From Dipteris shenzhenensis (Eukaryota; Polypodiophyta; Polypodiopsida; Gleicheniales), in NCBI GenBank assembly GCA_047967505.1, contig CM106540.1: a DNA stretch of 64,000 nt; one strand, written 5' to 3'. Every line of letters begins with the position of its first letter. The stretch's first letter is position 1. The notes beneath the pieces are model-generated. The model worked only from the letters and a program-made list of their open reading frames with translations. It had not been told where the DNA came from and made no database searches. Positions 1 to 9,192 of this stretch are shown piece after piece. The position numbers and the translations under genes were made by a program.

Positions 1-880
1 CTTTAAACTGTGTAGGTAGAAAGCACTTCTTGATTTTATCTTTGAATGCTTCCCATGTCTTTGGAACATGAGTGCTTTTGGCAACCACACTCCACCATAA
101 TTGTGCACTGCTTGTCATGTGACTCACAGCAACAAGTTTTACCTTCTCGATCTCTTCATACCGTACTCCCAAAAAGTATTGATTGAAAGAACTAATCCAT
201 GCAAGTAAAGCTTGTCCATCTCTTTTACCATCATATTTTGGAAAAGAAAAAGTTTCGCAATTAATCTTACCAGACTTCTTCTTATCACGAAGCTTGAGTG
301 CTTTCAAGATGGCCTTTCTCACGTTGTCTTCATCATTGGACTCATGTGAAGGAGTAGTGTCATGATGTCGTCGTTAGTGAAGTCTTCACATGTCACTTCT
401 TCTTCCTTTGATGTCTTGTCTTGCTTCTTCCACGCTCACTATCACTGGTGTCTAATGATTTGCTACTTTCACTTTTTTCATCATCTCTGTCCTTCATACG
501 GTTCTTACTTCAGTCATCTCTTTTAACACTCGATTTGCACGTCCGGCTTTATGCGTGTCGCACATGTTGCGCATGTACTCAAGTTCCTGCTCAAGGTCCC
601 GTGCATGATGTTTCCATGCATCCAGTGAATCTAATGCATGCATAGGTTCCTTGTCCTCAATTGATATTGGTGGCTTCCAAGTTGTCATCACTTGGCGTAG
701 AGCATCTTCAATCTCTTGACATTGTTGCTTCTCATGCTGATCGTGTTCTCGCCATTCTTCCTTAGTAAGTGTCATCGGTGTTGAACTTCTTCTTGACCGA
801 TGGTGATCATTTTCCACATCCTCATCATGATGTAGATCTTCAAGATAACCTATCTCTGATGGAATACGCCTTCCAGACAT
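1..880 (-). pseudogene. Ty3/gypsy gag, partial and frameshifted
   Basis: Capsid gene of an LTR retrotransposon, reading leftwards and cut by the window edge. The likely start is the ATG at 880 (MSGRRIPSEIGYLED). A charged N-terminal region follows, with acidic and His-rich stretches, to about 494. After a stop there and a frameshift around 330-430, the Retrotrans_gag core is read at 1-300: FSFPKYDGKRDGQALLAWI, then AQLWWSVVAKS and KDKIKKCFLPTQF. This is the classical pattern of FxGxxD, a central WW and a final FxP. The frame needs at least one shift, so the copy is probably dead unless the break is an assembly error. Upstream at 1639-2062 lie a primer-binding site and a candidate LTR in the same orientation. 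Protease and pol would lie left of the window. Confidence 0.75.
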
Positions 881-1638
881 AGTTAAGTATGTGCACAATG
901 CAAAGAAGAAATCACTATGAAAGGAAATACACACAAACACAAGACTTATCTCAATTCGGTTTCCAAGATTTGAAAGTGGCTATTTGTCGAATATTATCTA
1001 TGTGGGCTCTCGAACTCACACGATTCCAATAAGTGAATCCACGCTGCAAGGTACAAAGCAAAGCTCGTGTCCGATAGACTGCCTCCTGCTCTTGTGAACA
1101 CTTGCTTTTGAGATTCTCCTCTTCCAAAATCCGTTGGATTGCTCCCTTGTTTGCACTATTGCCTTGAAGGATATCTTTATGACTAGGAACTTCAAAGAAA
1201 AGATCAACAAAGTGACTTGATCGAGTGGATAGTCACCAATTGTTAAGGGGACTTGAGCTAGAATAGTACCGGGATGGGGGACCTCCCGGGAAGTTTTAAG
1301 AGCAATCTCCCAAGGCTTCCTCATGTGCACCCAACGGCACCAACGGTGCTTTCAATGCCAGGTATGCCAAGGACTATAACTTGGTCACTCATACACTTGG
1401 AGGAGCTAAGGCACGGGTGTACGTTCACAGTCTTTGACCTGTCTGTGTACGAACGACTTCTTTTGCTGCAATTTTTTTTCCGTCGCACGTTTTCCTGCTT
1501 GCGAACTATTCTGCGCTATTCGCTTTTGCTGCTTCGTTACGCTCTTATGCGCGGTGTCTGCAATCTGATGCGTGTTGCGGTTTCTTGTTCGAGGATGCGA
1601 GGTGTATGTACTTTCCGTGCTATGGATGACGAAACCTA
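881..1638 (-). other. Retrotransposon leader between primer site and gag
   Basis: This stretch lies between the primer-binding site and the gag ATG. It contains only short open frames (minus 1016-1330 and 1406-1651) without recognisable domains. At 1269-1289 it holds a GC-rich hairpin (CCGGGA stem, TCCCGG). It is best read as the untranslated leader of the gypsy element. Confidence 0.5.
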
Positions 1639-1650
1639 GCTTTGATACCA
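1639..1650 (-). other. Primer-binding site, initiator tRNA-Met type
   Basis: On the minus strand the sequence is TGGTATCAAAGC, one mismatch from the common plant retrotransposon site TGGTATCAGAGC complementary to initiator tRNA-Met. It lies one base inside the end of the candidate LTR, which is the expected spacing. Confidence 0.75.
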
Positions 1651-1651
1651 C

Positions 1652-2062
1652 TGCGACGGGAAATGCTCACGGAACCTACAAATCCTAGAAAAACACACCA
1701 ACACTCTTCGAAAATATGCACAAACTTTCAAAACTCACAAACAGAAGAGACAGAACAAGCTTATTGGGTACAATCTCCCCCCATAAGTGTGGTGCTCTCC
1801 TTCCACCTCCTATGTATTTATGTATATTCCCCAAAAAGCTTCCGAGCAAAAATTATACCAAAAACCTCTGTGCTTTCCTCCATACCTAATTTTACAAAAA
1901 GCCCATCTACCTTCTAGAATAGCTGGCTTTTTCTAAAAATAGAGCTTTTTCTAACTTTAGTTTATACACTTAGCCAAGCCACTAATAATCCAAATTTCAA
2001 AGATGTACATAAGCTTTTGTAATATCAAAAATTAGGCATAAGCCTTATTCATCCCCGCATCA
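1652..2062 (-). repeat. Candidate 5' LTR of the gypsy element
   Basis: The inner edge is fixed by the primer site: on the minus strand the LTR would end CCCGTCGCA. The outer edge is inferred from a sequence starting TGATGCGGGG, which forms a short imperfect inverted repeat with that end and gives a 411 bp LTR with TG...CA termini. An AT-rich TATA-like stretch lies at about 1807-1828. The partner LTR is outside the window, so the outer boundary cannot be confirmed. Confidence 0.5.
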
Positions 2063-2263
2063 CTAGAGCTGCGCCTACGCGCCCAAAATATGGCGGATCA
2101 TGCTTGCCAGATGCCATCGCCGGATCAATTACTCTTCCCCTGAATTCACACGATCAATAGTAATGAGATATTTCAAACATAAGATAACCTTGGAATTAAT
2201 CACCACAATCAATCAATCAACCTTTCAGTATTATAGCAACGCGAAAGTAATAAATCACAGATG

Positions 2264-2400
2264 AATGGTGCACACATGCGACACATACCATCTCATGGTG
2301 CACCTGATGCTACAGATGAATAAAATCGTACGGATGGTGCACACATGCTACACATACCGTCATCGCGTAAGTGGTGCACACAATGCTACAAACTCATACA
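2264..2400. repeat. Degenerate tandem repeat, about 69 bp
   Basis: The words ATGGTGCACACATGC and ACACATACC recur at 2265 and 2334, with further GGTGCAC words at about 2297 and 2371. This gives roughly two diverged copies of a 69 bp unit. No coding potential. Confidence 0.6.
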
Positions 2401-2519
2401 GCCGCTAGCCATGTAGGAGCACACATGCATCACTACGAAACAGCAAGGACACATGCATCAACTGTGCAACAAAAATGCTGGATCTCACTAAACTAAATAT
2501 TGAAGGATTAAATTAATGG

Positions 2520-3340
2520 GATAATTCCAATTCTCGTAACACTATCCCATGCTGTCAGCCATCTGTAATCCTGAAGCATGCAAAGCCAAAGGTATGAAGA
2601 GGTGAGGAATGTCCTCTTTCATACATTGGCTTCTTAGACATTCCCATTTGCTTGACCTATCCTCCTAGATCTATTGGTTGTCCACACAGCTTTATGCAAT
2701 ATTAAGCACCATAGAAGACAAGCATGCTTTTTTGGGATATCTTTATGCCATATTTTTTCAAACCTTTTGTACCAAGCTTGAGAACAATCCCTTCTATGCC
2801 ATTTTCTATTCAATTGCTCAATCAATCGCTCCTAAAACTCCACCATAATAGGAACTAGAAATAAAGAATTTACTGCCTAGCCATCTGAACCCCTTGGGGT
2901 TTGGTTGTAGTCTTCCACCCATCCAAGCAAGGGTGTCTCTATCCCTCAGGTCTCTCCTTTCCACATTAGCATAATATTAAACCTATTTAACCTAAAGTCT
3001 CTCCTTAATTCAGTATCCTTTTTTCACATGCTTGCTCTCATGTCCCACAGATCTTGCCAACATCTCAGTCTTTTTTTGTTAAGTCTAAGTGCACCCTTAA
3101 TGGAGCTATCCTCCAATGGTTTGTCTCCCCAAATGTTGGAAAACTAGATAGATTATCTTCACGAAAAGCTCTAGTCTCCTTGGAGAAGCCTTTCTAAACC
3201 AAAAAGGGTCTCAAACTCTCCCAATCTTTCCACATTCATTCCCTTCCAGTGTTTGACCCTTTGGCTATGCAGGGTTCACTTTCAAAAATAGCCATGCCTT
3301 TAGGGAGGAATTTCTAATGTCCGCATTGAAATGGTTTAAC
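2520..3340 (-). mobile_element. LINE ORF2 3' remnant
   Basis: Decayed non-LTR retrotransposon read on the minus strand. At 2634-2825 the frame contains FEKIWHKDIPKKHACLLWC, the Trp/Pro/Lys/FLW-like pattern at the start of a plant LINE zf-RVT domain. A frameshift then leads to a Cys-containing stretch (CLRSQCMKEDIPHLF) that matches the C-x-C...H pattern of the same domain. Further upstream (2900-3300) translated fragments such as FRKASPRRLELFVK and RLRCWQDLWDM look like the region between the reverse transcriptase and zf-RVT. Several frameshifts and stops; inactive. Confidence 0.5.
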
Positions 3341-4610
3341 CTTTGAAATGTCATGTCTGGCTAGCTTTTAGAGATTTGATTCCTTCCTTTTGGGTCTAGA
3401 TAAAAATTTAAAATTATTAGCTGCCACTATACAAAATAATATGTTGGAAATGTATGCATATACATTTTCTCAAAAAAATGTGTTAACACCTTTCGCACAA
3501 GTGATCCCTTCCTTAAGTCACAATCACAATATAAAAGGCCATTTGAAAACCAGTATAGTCAAGGATGTTCTCCAAATCTTTTCCAAGTTTTGTTTAAATT
3601 TTGTGTTATGGGGTAGAGTAATACCGATGTAAAAGGCAACTTTTTTTACTTAATATGAGATAACCCTCTTTTCTTAGGAAAAAAAAGCCTTGCTTGTATG
3701 AAGTCTTATTATGTGTTTCTTCTTTAACCGCTTGCTTTTATGAACCATTGTTGTGTCTTTCTTGTTTGCCTATGTAAGTTTCTTGGGCTTCATTTGCCTT
3801 TATTGTTACCCATAGTTGTGTTACTACACTACTAACATTTTCTTTGAATTCTTTTATTTGCATTTCTTTACCTTTAGCTGTGGAAACTTATGCTTGTAGC
3901 TTCAATTGTAGGTAGAATATATATTTTTAATATTTTATTTTTTTGTGGGTAGAATAGATTGAAATGGTTATAGAACTTTGTTTATATATTGCTACTATTT
4001 GGCTTAGCTCTCAAGGCTCCAGTTGTACCTTGCCTCCATAGAGTCGTAAGCTAGTTGTGGGAGGGAAAGAGTAAGGTGCTTATAGCATAGGCCAACGGCC
4101 TCTACCCATCGTAGGCCAATTTTTGTAAAGGTATGGCCAATTTTTGTAAAGGTATTTTTTTCGGGTTAACTACCCGTCAGAATATATTCGGCAATTTTTG
4201 GGAAAAAAAACAATTGAGGTCCCTTATCCCAAGTGGTTTTCACGCTTTTATTATAATCCATCAATGATGAGGGTTGTTGGAGGATGGATTTTCCCCATTT
4301 GATGGGGTTGCAACATTTGATCTATACGGAGTGAACCGGACCAAAGTTACATATGTTAACCATAAGGGGCCAAATGAGGAAAACAATAAGCCTAAGCGAA
4401 GGTGGAGGTGGAAAGATGAGGGGGGGGGGGGGGGGGATCCGTTACGGCGGACTTTACGAGAGGGGTAAAGGCTAGGAGGAGGAGCCGTACGGTCACACGC
4501 GGAACAAAGGAGGCAATGGTGTGAATGTGGGAGAGGCAGTTAAAAAAAAGGAGGGCAAAGCGTTGAATAGGGGGGTCGAGAAAACAGGGGGCCCCAAAAA
4601 ACCAAAAGGC
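3341..4610. other. Intergenic, no gene seen
   Basis: No supported gene. AT-rich to about 4260. At 4110-4160 the words GGCCAATTTTTGTAAAGGTAT are repeated twice in tandem. A run of about 18 G lies at 4419-4436. The longer minus frames at 4392-4694 are Pro-rich shadows of this G-rich stretch. It is the upstream and probable promoter region of the bHLH gene. Confidence 0.5.
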
Positions 4611-4618
4611 CAAAAAAA

Positions 4619-4627
4619 GATATAAAC
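4619..4627 (+). promoter_or_regulatory. TATA-like element of the bHLH gene
   Basis: GATATAAAC lies about 210 bp before the start codon and 60 bp before the repetitive leader. It is the best TATA-box match close upstream of the gene. The transcription start is not visible in sequence, so this is only a candidate. Confidence 0.3.
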
Positions 4628-4667
4628 TCGGAGAGGAGGAAGATGTGTTCTGAGTCGTGGCTTCCCT

Positions 4668-4812
4668 GTTGAGAGAGCTACCAAGCAAAGCCACTCTGCC
4701 AGTTATAATACAAGCTACTCTGCCACTTTACAAAACTTCTCAACAAGCTACTCTGAGGCTTACAATACTCAGTTCTCAACAAGCTCTACTCTGCCACTTA
4801 CAATACTACGCT
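4668..4812 (+). repeat. Imperfect tandem repeat in the bHLH 5' leader
   Basis: Words CTACTCTG(CCAC)TTACAA and CAACAAGCT recur about four times, at roughly 4689, 4716, 4748 and 4785, giving diverged units of about 30-45 bp. The block ends 25 bp before the ATG and is likely transcribed as 5' UTR. Confidence 0.6.
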
Positions 4813-4837
4813 CGGCCTCCTCCCTCCAACACAAACC

Positions 4838-5177
4838 ATGTTGGAGGATGAATGGTTCATCCCTGCTCCTCCCTCCTCCCTTCCTCTCGCTGTTGCTTCT
4901 GCTCCCTTCCTCTGTTCTTTCTCGCCTCACCTTCACCCCCTCGACTTCCACCACCCTTCCTCCTCCTCCTCCTCCTCCTCCCCCAACACTTTCCTCGCTT
5001 CCGCCGCCCACCTTCCTTGTCCATCCTCCCCTCCTCCTCCTCCTCCTCCTCCTCCTCTCGATCATCGTCCCATCCCCCACTTCGCTTCCCTCCTTCACTC
5101 CTCCCCCGCTCCTCATGCTCCCTTCGACTCCTCCACCGCTCAATCCATCCACCCTGTCAACGATGCTTTCTTCGCTG

Positions 5178-5208
<31 letters not shown>

Positions 5209-7048
5209 TGTTCGACCCCCTTCCAACCTCGGCCTCCAGGCTTCCCTCGGGAATTTCGTCCCCCCCCTCTCCCTTCTTGGTGACCTTCTCGCTCCTCCCC
5301 CGCATGGCAACAACCACTTGCTCATGGCTGCCTCTCAAGGTGGCTTGCTTGCTGCTAGCTCGCTGCGATCTGCGAGCCCCAGAGGCGCTGCTGCGCTAGA
5401 TCATTCGCACAATAACAGTGCCAATCTCAGTCCTAGGGGCCTCTCGGTCGGACTACTAGGCGGCGATTCTCCTTACAGTCCTCTCAGCGGCAACATCTCC
5501 AACTATTTCCAGAGCGCCATGGGAAATCCTTCGCTTAATCTTGGTATGGGAGGGGCATTTGGAAACAACTTCGGAAATGCCTTGCATCCCGGAGTGAACG
5601 ACATCCTGAACAATTCTATAAGCAACCCAAATCTCAGCCTACTCGGTAAGGATGAGAGAGCTCCATCACGCTCTAAGCTGCTCAGGCCGTTGGAGCTCTC
5701 CCCGTCTGCCGGTTCTCAACCCACTCTCTTCCACAAACGCGCGCTTCAACGGCATCTATCCGTACCACTTACCTCCGCTCCTATCTCCCCCTCTCTTAAA
5801 TCTCCTCCAATTTCTCCTTCTCTCAAGTCTCCAACGGTGCTGAGCTCTAGCGCCGCCCAATCGTCCATCGGTCTCCATGAGGATAACAGCCTCGGTACCA
5901 AGACGAAATCTAATGATCAGAATGATTGGAAGTTGCACGGCCAAAGTTCGACACGCGAGGAAGTGGGCGAGCGAGAACTAGCTGCAGCTGAGCTCGAACT
6001 TAAAGAAGACGATGACATTGACGAAAGCGGGGATGCGTCTGGGGTGCTCTACGAGACTGATGATGCCGGAGTACTGGATGGCGCTCCGCAAGCATTAGCG
6101 AGTACAGGAGACGCTTCAGCTCCTGCTACCGCAGAGAAAGGAAAAGGGAAGAAAGGTCTGCCTGCCAAAAACCTGATGGCAGAGCGCCGGCGTAGAAAGA
6201 AGCTCAACGACAGATTGTACACGCTTCGTTCCGTGGTGCCGAAGATAACAAAGGTTTTTCCATTCGACACCCTTCCTCCTTCGCTTCATCTGAATGTTAC
6301 CTTTACGACCTTTTGTCGTTCTTGCTGAAGTCTAATTAAGTAAATCGGTTGTATTCCTCAGATGGACAGAGCTTCCATACTAGGTGATGCTATTGAGTAT
6401 TTGAAAGAACTCCTGCAGCGGATCAACGACCTTCACAATGAGCTGGAAGCTTCTGCTCCGGAAAGGGCGATGTTGCAAGGTTCCCCAAGCTTTCAATTCT
6501 TGACGCCAACGGCTTCTAATCTGCCCCCCGTTCGCGTGAAAGAAGAATGTCCCTCCTCGATGACGAGTCCAGACACACAGCCTCCCAAGGTGTGAGGGCT
6601 TTCGGAGCTGAAATGCGTCTTGTTCGTAGAATCAGTTATACTTTTACTTTTCATCTCGCTAGGGGATTTAGAGAAACGGATGGTTTGTGCAGGTAGAGGT
6701 GAGGACGAGAGAAGGCCGGGCATTGAATATACACATGTTTTGTGCGAGACGACCGGGGCTACTGCTGTCCACCATGAGAGCTCTGGATGGACTTGGGCTC
6801 GACGTACAACAAGCCGTGATTAGTTGTTTCAACGGCTTCGCTCTGGATGTTTTCCGAGCTGAGGTACCTAAATCGAGATCTGCGCATTCTCAATCTCCGC
6901 GAAGTCTGTACGTTAAATACGCTAATGCTTCTTGATGGGTTTTTTGCAGCAATCCCAGGACGGCGAAGTGGCACCGGAGGAGATCAAGAGAGTTCTACTG
7001 CTTACTGCTTCCTCCTCCTCCGCTTCCTCCTCTCAGAACGCAATCTAG
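4838..7048 (+). CDS. ICE1: ICE1/SCRM-like bHLH transcription factor
   Basis: Nuclear bHLH transcription factor of the ICE1/SCREAM group, known in flowering plants for cold response and, as partner of SPEECHLESS/MUTE/FAMA, for stomatal development. Four exons with GT-AG phase-0 introns: 4838-6253, 6362-6589, 6693-6863 and 6950-7048; introns of 86-108 bp; 637 codons. Start MLEDEWF is typical of the family. Residues about 439-502 form the bHLH, with basic region [14 protein letters not shown], then [10 protein letters not shown] joined across intron 1 to [15 protein letters not shown]. The ACT-like C-terminus begins [20 protein letters not shown] and includes [17 protein letters not shown] at residues 300-303 resembles the KRAAM motif of SCRM, and VKEE at 531-534 fits a SUMO site consensus. 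The protein is longer than Arabidopsis ICE1 (494 residues), mainly from Ser/Pro-rich N-terminal tracts. No disabling change seen. Confidence 0.95.
4957..5208 (+). repeat. Coding trinucleotide microsatellites in bHLH exon 1
   Basis: Three in-frame runs, (TCC)n at about 4959-4981 and 5030-5055, and (TTC)n at about 5180-5207, encode poly-Ser, poly-Pro and poly-Ser in the bHLH N-terminus. They also create long spurious open frames on both strands. Confidence 0.9.
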
Positions 7049-7470
7049 TAGACTGTAGCCCAATTCTCTATCCTCACGTCTGTGTGCCTACAGTCAGACA
7101 GACAGTGAGAAAATTGAAGACGATGCGTCTCGTGGAACAAGCTCCACAGGACGACTGGTCTTTGCAACACATGTTGTTCAAGCCGCTGCTGTCAACGCGT
7201 CTTGTTTTCATACTCTTCGGTATGTGATACGCATAAAGTCTGTTGCAAAAATCTCAGAGCTGGACTAATCAGGTAAGAGAGCAGTAATGTCCGCCTTCCA
7301 ATTGTGCAAGGCTTAAGCGCAATTGGAATTGCAATTGCAATTACAATTACAATACAATCCCAATGTAACTTGTAACAGAATTCGACGTTCCCTTAACTGA
7401 TTTCTATGCTCCGAATATTTGCCAACGATAATGTGAACTATCCATTTAAATCCCCGATCTTTGTCGTATC
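7049..7470 (+). other. Probable 3' UTR of the bHLH gene
   Basis: Non-coding sequence after the TAG. An AATTGC/AATTAC repeat lies at about 7318-7352. AT-rich sequence follows, but I see no single convincing polyadenylation signal. Confidence 0.4.
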
Positions 7471-8059
7471 TAAATTAAGGTTCGTCACTTGAAAGTTGAA
7501 AACGGTAGCATTTCGTGGACTGTAGAGTATTTATATCTTTACAAAAAGTGTCAACATAGAGTTTTTTACTGGAATTCATTTTTTTGCTAGGAACGGCTGA
7601 GATGCGCACCACATGCATTACTAGCTTTACCACGTGGAGGCTTCTATGTGGGTCTTTGTTCATTGTTGGTGGTCCAATTTTACGAACGCACACATGGCCT
7701 TCCATTGCAGCTCTCACCATGCTTTGCATATTCGTGCGTCGTAGATCACCTTGCTTCATCACTTCCATTCATCGCAAAGCACCTTGCTTCTACTCCTTGT
7801 AATGTTGTGCTCGTAAATGCTATGGGAAAATGCATGCGAATGTCGAGATGTTGCAAATGTTTGTAGATCACAAGGCTACTCCATGGAGTTTCTGTGAGTG
7901 TTGTCTTTGTCATTGCTTTCCCAATCCCCCGCCCCCCCCCCCCAATCGCCATTGCATCTCATCACCCCCGACTTCTCTTGCTTTTGTGATCGTTCATCAT
8001 TCCATCCCTTTGTCTCTTTCACTAATGGATGGATCTGCATGCATCCCTTTCTCAAGACT
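7471..8059. other. Intergenic, no gene seen
   Basis: Short overlapping frames on both strands without recognisable domains. A run of C with one interruption lies at about 7927-7944. Confidence 0.4.
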
Positions 8060-8181
8060 CGCATTTGGGATGCGCATCTCATTGAGGATCTGGGCCTGCA
8101 CTATTTCTAAGGTTGAGAATCGCGTTTGGGATGCGCATCTCATTGAGGATATGGGCCTACGCTATTTCTAAGGTTGCAGGT
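8060..8181. repeat. 61 bp tandem duplication
   Basis: Two adjacent copies (8060-8120 and 8121-8181) share GATGCGCATCTCATTGAGGA and CTATTTCTAAGGTTG, with a few substitutions. Confidence 0.85.
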
Positions 8182-8321
8182 CTAATTTGCTCTTTTCCAT
8201 TGATAAGCTCGTGTTCTATTTCAATCTCGAATTGCAGATAGAGAGTTGCAATGTGTTATTTGGGAATGATATGAAGAAATTCGATCTTCGAATTGCTATT
8301 GCGGTGTCACATAGGTGAACC

Positions 8322-9192
8322 CTCCGAAATATCAATGTGAATGTTCCTCGGGTAGTTTGATTTGTATAGTTGGGCAAGTTGGGTCAGGGAAATCGACATT
8401 ATTGGAAGCAATCCTTGGAGAAGTGCCCAAGTTATCTTGAACGGTGAGTATGCCCGGCTAGGTTGGTGCACTTAGTCTTGAATTATATGTTTATTGTTGT
8501 TAGTGCTAATTGTGCCAAATTCCACAGGTTAGATTGAGTGGGAGCATTGCATATGTAGCCCAGTCATCCTAGATCCAAAATGTCACAATTGAAGAAAATA
8601 TTAGATTCAGGAATCCCATGGATCCTGAGTGGTACCAGGAAACGCTCATGATTGTGACATATACTTGTTGAACGATGTGTTTAGTGCTATGGATGCACAC
8701 ACAGGGAGCGCTCTCTTTCCGTAATCATAACTAAAATCTTGGGTTGATAAGATGATCATTGATGGATACCGCATAGGGCCTTGCCAGTGTTGCAACGTGG
8801 TTTGGCATCGATTGTATGCCTTTGTATTCAAGTACAGAGGCTAGCAGAGTTGTAATTTGGTTTGGCATCAATTGTATGGCAAGTAGGTGTTCTAATTTGG
8901 TCTACATCGATTGTATGCCAATTGTATTAGCGCGAATCGGGATGGCAACATTGGCGGGAATGCATGCCAAATCAGTGTTCTTGCGGCCTGAGAGGTGTGC
9001 CTTACGCTATCGTTAAATGATTACGGTAGGGATGAACACCCAAGCAGCGTGACAGTGTAAACTTCTTGCTTGCTATTGAGTGTATTGTTGGGGAATGGCT
9101 AGCAGGAATGTATCAAGGGCATGTTGTCAAGGAAGACATTGGTGTTGGTAATGCATCAAGTAGATTTTCTACATGCAGCATATCAAATCTGG
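8322..9192 (+). pseudogene. ABCC/MRP-type ABC transporter pseudogene (NBD1)
   Basis: Remnant of the first nucleotide-binding domain of a multidrug-resistance-type ABC transporter. It reads NINVNVPR (8328-8351, frame 3), then after a frameshift [19 protein letters not shown] with an intact Walker A and LGEVPKLS up to about 8440. A GTGAGT donor-like site and a CACAG acceptor-like site near 8528 bracket a probable intron. The next block reads SGSIAYVAQSS, a stop in place of the conserved Trp, then IQNVTIEENIRF and NPMDPEWYQ. The text then jumps to LLNDVFSAMDAHTGSALF (Walker B/D-loop, about 8667-8720), so the signature LSGGQ region is deleted. A last block, ECIKGMLSRKTLVLVMHQ and VDFLHAA (9106-9192), carries the H-loop and ends at a GTAAGC donor-like site. 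No membrane domain was found. The retained introns argue for a genomic fragment, not a retrocopy. Confidence 0.8.
8789..8920. repeat. Three imperfect copies inside the ABCC remnant
   Basis: A GT-TGTAATTTGGTTTGGCAT unit followed by CGATTGTATGCC starts at 8789, 8849 and 8889. The spacing is 60 then 40 bp. It lies in the non-coding part between the Walker B and H-loop blocks. Confidence 0.7.

Noticed and set aside
4769-5399. Long overlapping frames on both strands in bHLH exon 1 (minus 4769-5338, plus 4848-5399 and 4852-5283)
   Set aside because: They are shadows of trinucleotide repeats; the 4838 frame alone leads into the bHLH domain and correct splice junctions.
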